From Humimonas sp964465015 (GTDB lineage Bacteria; Gemmatimonadota; Gemmatimonadetes; Palauibacterales; Palauibacteraceae): a stretch of 53,168 bases of DNA. Positions 43,310 through 50,628 of this stretch are shown one piece after another. The stretch spans positions 1 to 53,168 of the forward strand of contig CAYXHP010000090.1 of the NCBI GenBank assembly GCA_964465015.1, in the 5' to 3' direction. The position numbers and the translations under genes are program-made. The notes beneath the pieces are model-generated. The model worked only from the letters and a program-made list of their open reading frames with translations, was not told the DNA's origin and did not search any database. The stretch's first letter is position 1. Each line of letters opens with the position of its first letter.

Positions 43310-45310
43310 TCAGGACCGGACTTTCAGCTTCTCCAGCAGCGCCTCGCTCGGCTCGACGAACACGGTCCGGACTCGCTCGGGGATGACCCGGCCGGGCGGG
43401 GCCTTCCGGGGGCTGCGGACGTACTTCCTCCGCGTCCAGTCCACCCCCACGGTGCCGCTGTGGCGCGCGTCGCTGTGGACCGCGGCCGCAACCGCGGCCT
43501 CCAGCAGGTCCCGCCGGGGTGGGTTCTCGTCCTTCCTTCCCCAGCGCAGGATCACGTGGGCTCCGGGCACCTGGCGGGCGTGGAGCCAGATGTCCTCCGT
43601 GTGCGAGTGGTGGAAGGTGAGCTGGTCGTTCTGGCGCGCGCCGCGCCCCACCCGGATCTCGAGCCCGCCCGAGGAGCGGTAGGTCCGGTAGGGGAGGGGG
43701 GCGCCGCGGGCCGAGCGCCGCTCCGGCCCGGTGGCGGGGAGGCCTCCGGCCAGATCCCACAGCTCCGCTGTGGGTCCCGACTCCGGTAGACGCTCCAGCG
43801 CGTCCTGGATCGCGGCGGCGCGGTCGCGGGCGCGCGCGATGGTGGCGGGGAGGCGCTCGGCGGCCCGCTCCCGGCGTGCCGCCTCGTCGTACATCCGTTC
43901 CGCGTTGTCCGCGGCGGACAGGGCGGGGTCGAGCTCGATCTCCCTCCGTCCCCCGTCGAAATCCTCGAGCGTCACCCTGCCCGCCCCGCGCGGCACGTCG
44001 CGGAGCCGGGCCAGGAGGAGGTTGGCATCCTCCCGGAGTCGGCCGGGCTTCGGTCCGCCGGTCAGCTCCCGCTCGAGAGCGGCGGCGCGTCGCTCGGCCC
44101 GGTCGGCCTCCTCCCGTAGGGCGGCCTCGAGCCGGAGCGCGTCCGGGTCGAGGGGCGAAGCCGACGGGCCGAGGGCCCCCTCGCCCGCTCCGCTGCCCGG
44201 CGCCGCCGCTTCCGCGCCGGCCGCCGGCAGCGCCACCGCCGACCAGCGCGGCGAGGCCGCTGCGGCGCGCCGGAACGCCGCCAGGAGCCCCGGCGCCGGA
44301 GCCGCGTCGTCCCGCCCGAGGGGATGCGGATAGGGCTGCGGTCCGGCCGGGCCGGGCAGGAGCCACGCTCCCGGCGCCGGCGCGGCCTCGCCGGTCGCCG
44401 CGGCGGCGCCCGGCCCGGAGCGCTCGCGGCCGGTGGCTCCCGCGCCGGCGTCGCCGGCTCCGGCCGCGTCCCCCGGGCCCCCGATGCCGACCAGCGACAG
44501 GAGCTCCAGGTACCGGGTGCGCGCGTCCTCCAGGCGCGGGTCCGGGCCCGCGCGTCCGGGCCTTCGATCGCCGGAAGCCTCGCCGCCGTCGTCCCCCGAG
44601 CCGCTCCGCCCGGCCTCCCCCAGGATCCACCCGGTCACGAGCGAGCTCGTCCAGGCGGCCTCCCTCAGGAGGACCGCGGCCCGCCGCTCCGTGGGAACGT
44701 CGACCAGGAGGTCGGACCACCCGGCCCGCGTCGGCGGCTCGCTCCTCCAGCGGCGGGAGCCGCCCGGGAAGGCGGGCGGCCGGTAGGGCCGCCCCGGGGC
44801 CAGGTCGCGGCCCCCCGTCCGGCGGGGCCACAGGACCGCCGCGATCCTCCCCCAGCCCTCGCCGCCCGCCGGCTCCTGGTCGCCCGCCTCCAGGAGCAGG
44901 AGATTCCACTGGTTGGTAAGGAGCTCGGCCACCAGCCGGCGGCGGCCGGACCGGGAACCTAGCTCGAGCACGAGGAGCCGTTCGTCCGCCGGGGACCAGG
45001 CGCCCCGAGTGACGGCTGGGACAGGGATGAATGTGGGTCTCTTCCTGGAGAGAACCCGGTCGATCCCACCACCCGCCGGCCCTCGGGTCGCGGCCAGGGA
45101 GAGCCGCTCCAGGGATCCCGCCGGGGCCTCGAGCAGGAATCCGGCCCCGGGGTGGAGGAGGAAGAGCAGGGACGGCCCGGAGGCGCAGCGGAGCTCGGCG
45201 GCGCGCATCTCCCGGTCCATCACCAGGGCGCGGGTTCGCCGACCGGCCAGTCGCTCCGACAGGTCGGTGGCCAGGCGACGGACCAGGATGGGATCGAACT
45301 GCAGCGCCAC
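43310..45310 (-). CDS. rqcH: RqcH/NFACT-family ribosome quality control protein
   Basis: A 666-residue NFACT protein, the bacterial Rqc2 relative that adds Ala tails to nascent chains on split 50S subunits. The C-terminal NFACT-R domain is clear: GGLEIRVGRGARQNDQLTFH then HTEDIWLHARQVPGAHVIL. Before it lies a coiled-coil region rich in Glu/Arg/Ala (about 390-520). The NFACT-N part is recognisable (LLFLLHPGAGF, LVAELLTNQWNLLLL) but shortened. A Gly/Ala/Pro-rich stretch at about 240-380 is unusual. The start is GTG 45310, with GGAG upstream. The family call is good; whether Ala-tailing is retained is uncertain. Confidence 0.85.
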   Translation of the reverse strand: MALQFDPILVRRLATDLSERLAGRRTRALVMDREMRAAELRCASGPSLLFLLHPGAGFLLEAPAGSLERLSLAATRGPAGGGIDRVLSRKRPTFIPVPAVTRGAWSPADERLLVLELGSRSGRRRLVAELLTNQWNLLLLEAGDQEPAGGEGWGRIAAVLWPRRTGGRDLAPGRPYRPPAFPGGSRRWRSEPPTRAGWSDLLVDVPTERRAAVLLREAAWTSSLVTGWILGEAGRSGSGDDGGEASGDRRPGRAGPDPRLEDARTRYLELLSLVGIGGPGDAAGAGDAGAGATGRERSGPGAAAATGEAAPAPGAWLLPGPAGPQPYPHPLGRDDAAPAPGLLAAFRRAAAASPRWSAVALPAAGAEAAAPGSGAGEGALGPSASPLDPDALRLEAALREEADRAERRAAALERELTGGPKPGRLREDANLLLARLRDVPRGAGRVTLEDFDGGRREIELDPALSAADNAERMYDEAARRERAAERLPATIARARDRAAAIQDALERLPESGPTAELWDLAGGLPATGPERRSARGAPLPYRTYRSSGGLEIRVGRGARQNDQLTFHHSHTEDIWLHARQVPGAHVILRWGRKDENPPRRDLLEAAVAAAVHSDARHSGTVGVDWTRRKYVRSPRKAPPGRVIPERVRTVFVEPSEALLEKLKVRS

Positions 45311-45335
45311 GACGGTGTCTCCTCTCCGGAGCCGG

Positions 45336-45364
45336 TTGGTACGCCGGCAGGGCCGGAATATATT
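45336..45364 (+). promoter_or_regulatory. Sigma70-like promoter for panB
   Basis: TTGGTA (45336-45341), a 17-bp spacer with CCGG, then TATATT (45359-45364). The -10 lies inside the perfect palindrome GAATATATTC (45356-45365), so the divergent rqcH gene could use the same AT-rich core. The predicted panB leader is about 83 nt to GTG 45454, or 8 nt to an in-frame GTG at 45379. Confidence 0.65.
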
Positions 45365-45453
45365 CAGGCCGCCCGGCCGTGGCGCACGCCGGGGGTCGGA
45401 CCCGGGCGACCGCCCGCGGCCGATCTGGCCGAGCGCGGAAGGCGGGGAGCGGA

Positions 45454-46287
45454 GTGTCGACGGGACCCACACAGGACCGCAAGCGGCGGGTGACCACCCG
45501 CGATCTCGCCCTCATGAAGGAACGTGGCGAGCGCATCGCGGTGCTCACCTGCTACGACCACCTGTTCGCGCGCCTCCTCGACGCCTCGGACGTGGACGTG
45601 GTGCTGGTCGGCGACTCGGTCGGGCAGGTCATACTGGGCTACGATTCGACCCTGCCGGTCACGCTGGACGCCATGATCCATCATGCCTCGGCCGTGCGGC
45701 GCGGCATCACGAGGGCGCTCCTCGTCGTCGACATGCCCTTCCTCTCCTTCCAGGTCAGCGACGAGGACGCGCTCCGCAACGCGGGCCGCATCCTCAAGGA
45801 GACGGGGGCCGAGGCCGTGAAGCTGGAAGGGGGCGACGAGGCCGCGCTGGGACGGGTGCGGGCGCTCGTCCGGGCCGGCATGCCGGTCATGGGCCACCTG
45901 GGCCTCACGCCGCAATCCGTGCACCGGTTCGGCGGCTACGGGGTACGGGGACGGGAGCCGGAGGAGGCGGCGCGGCTGCGCCGCCAGGCCGTGGCGCTCG
46001 AGGAGGCCGGTTGCTTCAGCATCGTGCTCGAGCTGGTGCCCGCGACGCTCGCCCGCGAGGTGAGCGAGGGGCTCCGCATTCCGACCATCGGGATCGGCGC
46101 GGGCCCGGGGTGCGACGGGCAGGTGCTGGTGCTTCCGGACATGCTCGGGCTCAACGAGGGCTTCGAGCCGAAGTTCCTGCGCCGGTTCGCCGACCTGGGG
46201 CCCCGGGTCCGGGAAGCGGTCGAGTCGTACGTGGCCGCGGTCCGTGACGGCACGTATCCCGGTGCCTCGGAGAGCTATGACGCTTGA
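45454..46287 (+). CDS. panB: 3-methyl-2-oxobutanoate hydroxymethyltransferase
   Basis: A 277-residue TIM-barrel enzyme making ketopantoate, first step of pantothenate synthesis. VLVGDSVGQVILGYDST, AVKLEGGDE, MGHLGLTPQS and IPTIGIGAG are typical; the metal Asp residues lie in the first and in VVDMPF. GTG 45454 is chosen for the GGGGAGC upstream. GTG 45379 in the same frame would fit a near-leaderless mRNA but adds 25 low-complexity residues. It overlaps panC by 11 bp. Confidence 0.95.
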   Translation: MSTGPTQDRKRRVTTRDLALMKERGERIAVLTCYDHLFARLLDASDVDVVLVGDSVGQVILGYDSTLPVTLDAMIHHASAVRRGITRALLVVDMPFLSFQVSDEDALRNAGRILKETGAEAVKLEGGDEAALGRVRALVRAGMPVMGHLGLTPQSVHRFGGYGVRGREPEEAARLRRQAVALEEAGCFSIVLELVPATLAREVSEGLRIPTIGIGAGPGCDGQVLVLPDMLGLNEGFEPKFLRRFADLGPRVREAVESYVAAVRDGTYPGASESYDA

Positions 46288-47221
46288 GGGCTCCGGCGCG
46301 GCGGCCATCGGGAGCCGGGCGACCGGTGCGGACGGGTCCGGCGCACCTCGACTGGTCCGGGAGCCGGCCAAGGTCCGTTCGACGGCCCGGGCGCTCCGGC
46401 GCGAGCACGGCACCCTCGCCCTCGTGCCGACCATGGGCTTCCTGCACGAGGGCCACCTGCGGCTGGTGGACCGCGCGCGCGAGTTGTGCGGCGCGGTCGC
46501 GCTGTCGATCTTCGTCAACCCGACGCAGTTCGGGCCCGACGAGGACTTCGAGACCTACCCGCGCAACCTGGACCGTGACCTCGACCTGGCCGCCGCGCGC
46601 GGCGTCGACCTGGTGTTCGCTCCCTCGCCGGAGGCGATGTACCCCCTCCCGCCCACGATCACCGTGGACGCGGGGCCGCTGGCGGACCGGCTGTGCGGCC
46701 GCAGCCGTCCGGGTCACTTCGGCGGTGTTCTCACCGTGGTCCTGAAGCTGCTTCACCTGCTCCAGCCGGACGTGGGCGTGTTCGGTCGCAAGGACTTCCA
46801 GCAACTGGTGCTGGTACGCCGCATGGTCCGGGAGCTGGACCTGGACGTCCACATCGAGGGTGCGCCGATCGTGCGCGAATCGGGCGGCCTCGCCATGAGC
46901 TCGCGCAACGGCTACCTGTCGGACGCCGAGCGCGAGGTGGCGCGGTCGCTCTCTGTCTCGCTCCGGCGAGTGCGGGAACGCTTCGCGGCCGGGGAGCGGC
47001 GGGCGGACGAGCTCGAGGAGCTGGCCCGCCGCACGATGGAGGCGGCCGGGGCCGAGGTCGAGTACGTCCGGGTCGTGGACCCGGAGAGCCTCGACCGGGT
47101 CGGGGAGGCGGAGGCCGACGCGGTGTGCGCGGTGGCGGCGCGGGTCGGGACCACCCGTCTCATCGACAACGCCGCGCTGGGCGGCCCGAGCAGCCTCGAC
47201 CAGGCGGCCGCGCCCCGCTGA
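46277..47221 (+). CDS. panC: Pantothenate synthetase
   Basis: A 314-residue ligase joining pantoate and beta-alanine with ATP. The HxGH region is PTMGFLHEGHLRL; FVNPTQFGPDEDFETYPR, GVFGRKDFQQL and the KMSKS-like LAMSSRNGYLS are intact. ATG 46277 lies inside the end of panB, with GGAGAG just upstream. The first ~30 residues are a variable extension before VREPAKVRSTAR. Translation is probably coupled to panB. Confidence 0.96.
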   Translation: MTLEGSGAAAIGSRATGADGSGAPRLVREPAKVRSTARALRREHGTLALVPTMGFLHEGHLRLVDRARELCGAVALSIFVNPTQFGPDEDFETYPRNLDRDLDLAAARGVDLVFAPSPEAMYPLPPTITVDAGPLADRLCGRSRPGHFGGVLTVVLKLLHLLQPDVGVFGRKDFQQLVLVRRMVRELDLDVHIEGAPIVRESGGLAMSSRNGYLSDAEREVARSLSVSLRRVRERFAAGERRADELEELARRTMEAAGAEVEYVRVVDPESLDRVGEAEADAVCAVAARVGTTRLIDNAALGGPSSLDQAAAPR

Positions 47222-47273
47222 GCCGGATGGGTCGCGCCCGGGCGGCGCAGCGCGCGGATCCGGACCGCATCCG

Positions 47274-47300
47274 GCCGGCGCGGCCTCGCGGGGCGCCGGC
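47274..47300 (+). terminator. Hairpin between panC and panD
   Basis: GCCGGCGC (47274-47281) pairs with GCGCCGGC (47293-47300) around an 11-nt loop in the 128-bp panC-panD gap. It may reduce read-through or process the message. No T-run follows. Confidence 0.35.
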
Positions 47301-47349
47301 GGCGAAGAGAGCCGAACGAGAACACCGCTTCAATGGGACGATAGAGACG

Positions 47350-47727
47350 ATGCGAAGGACGCTGTTCAAGTCGAAGATCCACCGGGCCACGGTGACAGGC
47401 ACCGACCTGGACTACGAGGGCTCCATCAGCCTGGACCGCAGCCTCATGGAGGCCGCCGATCTGCTGCCCGCCGAGCGCGTGCAGGTGCTCAACGTCTCCA
47501 CGGGCGACCGGCTGGAGACCTACGTGATCGAAGCGCCCGCCGGGAGCGGCGAGGTACGGCTCAACGGGCCGGCGGCGCGCACGGCCGTGGCCGGGGACCG
47601 CGTCATCGTGGTGAGCTACGCCGAGTACGACGAGGCCGAAGCGCGCGCGCACGAGCCCACGGTAGTACGGGTGGACGCCTCCAACCGACCGGTGGGCGCG
47701 CGGCTCCGGTCCGGGGCTTCGAGCTGA
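47350..47727 (+). CDS. panD: Aspartate 1-decarboxylase
   Basis: A 125-residue pyruvoyl enzyme making beta-alanine. Self-cleavage occurs between G24 and S25 (LDYEGSISLD), exactly at the family position; K9 (FKSKIHRA) and the Y-N-G region LNGPAARTAVAGDRVIVVSY are kept. ATG 47350 is chosen because it gives the standard N-terminus; the Shine-Dalgarno is weak. With panB and panC it completes the route to pantothenate except for the ketopantoate reductase step. Confidence 0.96.
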   Translation: MRRTLFKSKIHRATVTGTDLDYEGSISLDRSLMEAADLLPAERVQVLNVSTGDRLETYVIEAPAGSGEVRLNGPAARTAVAGDRVIVVSYAEYDEAEARAHEPTVVRVDASNRPVGARLRSGASS

Positions 47728-47747
47728 CGGCGGAGGGCCGGAAGTCC

Positions 47748-48341
47748 GTGTCGGTCTCCCCCGGGACCGCCCTCCATCCGCTGGTCCAGGCGGCGGGCCG
47801 CGAGGGACGGCTGCCCGAGTGGGCACGCTGCCGGTCGGCCCGCCGCGAGCACGTCGAGCGCGTCACGGCGCTCCTCTCCGCCTGGGCCGAGGAGCTCGGT
47901 CTTCCCGAGCGGGACCGCGTCCGCTGGGCCGCCGCGGGCCGACTGCACGATGCCCTCCGCGACGCCGACCCGGAACAGCTCCGCGAGCTGGCCGACTCCG
48001 ACGGGCCCGACTCGCTCCTCCACGGTCCGGCCTGCGCGGCTCGACTGCGGGCCGAGGGCGTGGAGGACGAGGATCTCTTGCGGGCCATCGCCTGCCACAC
48101 GACCGGACATCCGGGCCTGGCGGACGTGGGCGAGTACCTGTATCTGGCCGACTTTCTGGAGCCGGGCCGTCCCTACCTGCCCGAGGTTCGCGAGCGGCTG
48201 CGCTCCATCCTTCCTTCCGAGCGGCGCGAGGCGCTGCTGTCCGTGGTGGGACTGCGACTGGCGCACCGGCTCGAGGTGCGGGGCTCCATTCACCCCGAGA
48301 CCGTAGCCTTCTGGAACCGCCTGGTCGAGGAGGGGGAGTGA
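47748..48341 (+). CDS. HD-domain nucleotide hydrolase, YqeK-like
   Basis: A 197-residue HD phosphohydrolase. The metal ligands are visible in order: RREHVERV (His), AGRLHDALRD (HD) and CHTTGHPGL then YLADFLEPGR. This fits YqeK, which cleaves diadenosine tetraphosphate symmetrically. The start is GTG 47748, 20 bp after panD, with GGAGGG upstream. Such genes often sit beside rsfS and LytR-type genes, and here a LytR_C protein follows with a 4-bp overlap. Confidence 0.82.
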   Translation: MSVSPGTALHPLVQAAGREGRLPEWARCRSARREHVERVTALLSAWAEELGLPERDRVRWAAAGRLHDALRDADPEQLRELADSDGPDSLLHGPACAARLRAEGVEDEDLLRAIACHTTGHPGLADVGEYLYLADFLEPGRPYLPEVRERLRSILPSERREALLSVVGLRLAHRLEVRGSIHPETVAFWNRLVEEGE

Positions 48342-48955
48342 CCAAGCGGAAGGGGCGGGAAGGGCGCGGCGGATCCGGCCGGCGCAAGCGGGGGGCCGGG
48401 GGTCGGTCGGGCCGGGGGAAGCGAAAGCGGAGCGGAGGGCTGCGCGGACGGGCGTCCACGATCCTCATGGTCGTGGTCCTCCTCGCCGCGGGCTTCCTGC
48501 TCGGCTCCTTCTGGCTCCAGTGGCGCCGGCCGCGCCTCGCCGCCGACCCGTCCGCATCCGAAGTGCGCGAGACGCCGGTCACGCTCCCGGAAGGTTTCGG
48601 CGACCGGGTGCGGGTGGAGGTCCTGAACGGCTCGGGCGAGGCCGGCGCGGCGGAGCGGGCGGCCGCCAGGCTCCGGGCGCTCGGCTTCGATGTCGTCTAC
48701 TTCGGCAACGCGGCCAGCTTCGGCCACCCGCGCACCGAGGTGCTGGCCCGCACGCCCGATCCGGCGGCGGCCCGCCGCGTGGCGGACTCGCTCGGCCTGG
48801 ACAGCGTGGTGCTCCGGCCCGACACGAGCCTGTACCTGGACGCCTCGGTGGTGCTGGGGAGCGACTGGCAGGCGGTGCTGGCCGCGCGGCATCCCGACGG
48901 GGGCCGCGAGCGTCCGAACCTCCTGGAGCGCTTGCTGGAGAAGGTCCGCGGGTGA
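48338..48955 (+). CDS. LytR_C-domain membrane protein
   Basis: A 205-residue protein starting at GTG 48338 (GTGA overlap with the yqeK-like stop). A very basic N-terminus of ~40 residues (Arg/Lys/Gly) leads to one membrane helix (about 42-60). The outer part has the LytR_C core VRVEVLNGSGEAGAAERAAA, LRALGFDVVYFGNA and LDSVVLRPDTSLYLDASVVLG. It lacks the LytR-CpsA-Psr catalytic domain, so it is probably a scaffold or binding module at the cell envelope. Confidence 0.8.
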   Translation: MTKRKGREGRGGSGRRKRGAGGRSGRGKRKRSGGLRGRASTILMVVVLLAAGFLLGSFWLQWRRPRLAADPSASEVRETPVTLPEGFGDRVRVEVLNGSGEAGAAERAAARLRALGFDVVYFGNAASFGHPRTEVLARTPDPAAARRVADSLGLDSVVLRPDTSLYLDASVVLGSDWQAVLAARHPDGGRERPNLLERLLEKVRG

Positions 48956-48960
48956 GCCGA

Positions 48961-50037
48961 TCAGGCGCCGCCGCCGCGCTCCAGGCGCAACTGACCACAG
49001 GCCGCGGCAATGTCGCGACCGCGGGGCTCGCGGACGGCGGCGCTCACCCCGCGCCGGTGCAGGGTGCGGACGAAGGCGGCTACCCGCTCCGGCGGGCTCG
49101 GCCGCCAGGGTCGATCGGGAATCGGGTTCCACGGGATCAAGTTCACAAAACAGATGAGATCACCGATCACATCCGCAAGTATTTCAGCAAGTTCGATGCT
49201 GTCGTTGACGCCCTCGATGAGCGTGTACTCGAACGTCACCCGTCGGCCCTTGCGCTCCAGGTAGTCCCGAACGGCCTCGAGGAGCTCGGGGAGAGGGTGG
49301 CGCCGCTCGATAGGCATGAGCTCGGCCCGCAGCCCGGAGACCGGCGCGTGCAGCGACACGGCCAGGCCGAACGGCTCGGGCCGCCGGGCCAGCTCCCGGA
49401 TCCCGGGGACGAGGCCCACCGTGGAGACCGTGATCCGGCGTGCGCCCACGCCGAATCCGCGGTGGAGGACGTCGAGTGCCCGGAACACGGCCTCGACGTT
49501 GGCCAACGGCTCGCCCATGCCCATGAACACGATGTTGCTGATGGGCCGGTCCAGCTCCTCGCGCGCGAAGCGGAGCGAGTCGCGGTATTGGGCGACGATC
49601 TCGTCGGGCTCGAGCTGGCGACGGAAGCCGAAGGAGCCCGTGGCGCAGAAGCGGCACCCGAGCGCGCACCCGGCCTGGGAGGAGAGGCACAGCGTGAGCC
49701 GATCGGAGGCCGGGATGAGCACCGACTCCACCTGTTCGCCGTCCCGGAGCCTCCACAGGTGCTTCACGGTGCCGTCCGCCGAGCGGGCCGTCCACGCCGG
49801 CGCGAGGGCCGCGAGGTCGAAGGCCGCCTCGAGCTCGGGACGAAGCGAGCGCGGCAAGGTGGTCACCTCGTCGAAGGAGCGCGCCGCCTGCTCGTACACC
49901 CAGTGGGCCACCTGGCGAGCGCGGTAGGAGGCCTCCCCCTTCGCCTCGAGCCAGGTGCCCACTCGTATCTCGAGCTCTTCGGGATCGAGTCCGAGGAGCC
50001 GGGTGCGAGCGGTCGTCTGGGCGGTGATCGAGCTCAT
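48961..50037 (-). CDS. rlmN: 23S rRNA (adenine2503-C2)/tRNA A37 methyltransferase RlmN
   Basis: A 358-residue radical-SAM enzyme that methylates A2503 of 23S rRNA and A37 of some tRNAs. The cluster motif is CALGCRFCATG; NIVFMGMGEPLANVEAV, RITVSTVGLVPGI, LAVSLHAP and VNLIPWNP are typical. The methyl-carrying Cys is probably the one in AACGQL. ATG 50037 is used. A ~70-bp stretch at about 49138-49208 has much lower GC and codons rare in this window. It is convergent with the LytR_C gene, with only 5 bp between them. Confidence 0.95.
   Translation of the reverse strand: MSSITAQTTARTRLLGLDPEELEIRVGTWLEAKGEASYRARQVAHWVYEQAARSFDEVTTLPRSLRPELEAAFDLAALAPAWTARSADGTVKHLWRLRDGEQVESVLIPASDRLTLCLSSQAGCALGCRFCATGSFGFRRQLEPDEIVAQYRDSLRFAREELDRPISNIVFMGMGEPLANVEAVFRALDVLHRGFGVGARRITVSTVGLVPGIRELARRPEPFGLAVSLHAPVSGLRAELMPIERRHPLPELLEAVRDYLERKGRRVTFEYTLIEGVNDSIELAEILADVIGDLICFVNLIPWNPIPDRPWRPSPPERVAAFVRTLHRRGVSAAVREPRGRDIAAACGQLRLERGGGA
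49138..49208 (-). other. AT-rich, rare-codon island inside rlmN
   Basis: About 45% GC by eye, against ~70% around it. On the coding strand the codons for roughly SIELAEILADVIG use CTT, GCT, GAA and ATA, which are almost absent from neighbouring genes. The protein sequence stays plausible for RlmN. The short word ACTTG appears three times. Cause unknown. Confidence 0.6.
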
Positions 50038-50057
50038 GACGCTCCCTGCATCTCGGC

Positions 50058-50086
50058 TTGCTGCCCCCCGATGGGCCCGGTATACT
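50058..50086 (+). promoter_or_regulatory. Strong sigma70-like promoter upstream of vanZ-aspS
   Basis: TTGCTG (50058-50063), exactly 17 bp ending CCGG, then TATACT (50081-50086). The expected +1 is near 50093, about 150 nt before the vanZ-like start at 50244 and 5 nt before a GTG at 50098 that opens a 49-codon frame. Confidence 0.7.
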
Positions 50087-50243
50087 CCGGCGCTTCGGTG
50101 CTCGCCCGCGGGCCCGTGTGGTCCCCGATCGCGGCCGACCTCCGCGGGCGACCCCTTGTACGCGGATCCGCCGGGCTCCGTTCCTCGCCGGCGCGCCGCC
50201 TCCCCTCCGCCCGGGACCGCCGGACGGCGCTCCCCGTGGGCCC

Positions 50244-50627
50244 GTGATCCGGGGAGTTCGTCCGTGGCGGCTGGTCGCCGCTTGGGTCCTGGTCATTCTC
50301 TTGGTCACGACCGTGCCGTTCCCGGCGGGGATCATCGAGACGGGCCCATTCCCGATCGACAAGGTGGTCCACTTCGGGCTGTACGCGGTGCTCGGCTGGA
50401 CGGTGCACCGGGCCGTGCGGGCGGGGCAGGCGACGCGTCCCGGCCTGGTGCTCCTGGCCTGGGCGCTGGGCCTGGCGTTCGGGGCCCTCGACGAGCTCCA
50501 TCAGCACCTGGTGCCCGGACGGGACCCATCCACGCTGGACTGGGCCGCGGACGCGGCGGGCTACACGGCGGCCTTCCTGGTCTCGTCCGTGCTCGCCAGA
50601 GTGAACCCCCGGAGCGAGGAGACGTGA
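50244..50627 (+). CDS. VanZ-like family membrane protein
   Basis: A 127-residue protein with about four membrane helices. VanZ features are FPIDKVVHFGLYAVLGW and the ALDELHQHLVPGRDPSTLDW motif, in which DE..Q and R..S..D are the conserved polar positions. The start is GTG 50244; it has no good Shine-Dalgarno but overlaps the stop of a 49-codon upstream frame as GTGA. The longer open frame upstream is Arg/Pro-rich and not protein-like. The function of chromosomal VanZ-like proteins is unclear; teicoplanin resistance should not be assumed. Confidence 0.82.
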   Translation: MIRGVRPWRLVAAWVLVILLVTTVPFPAGIIETGPFPIDKVVHFGLYAVLGWTVHRAVRAGQATRPGLVLLAWALGLAFGALDELHQHLVPGRDPSTLDWAADAAGYTAAFLVSSVLARVNPRSEET

Positions 50628-50628
50628 G

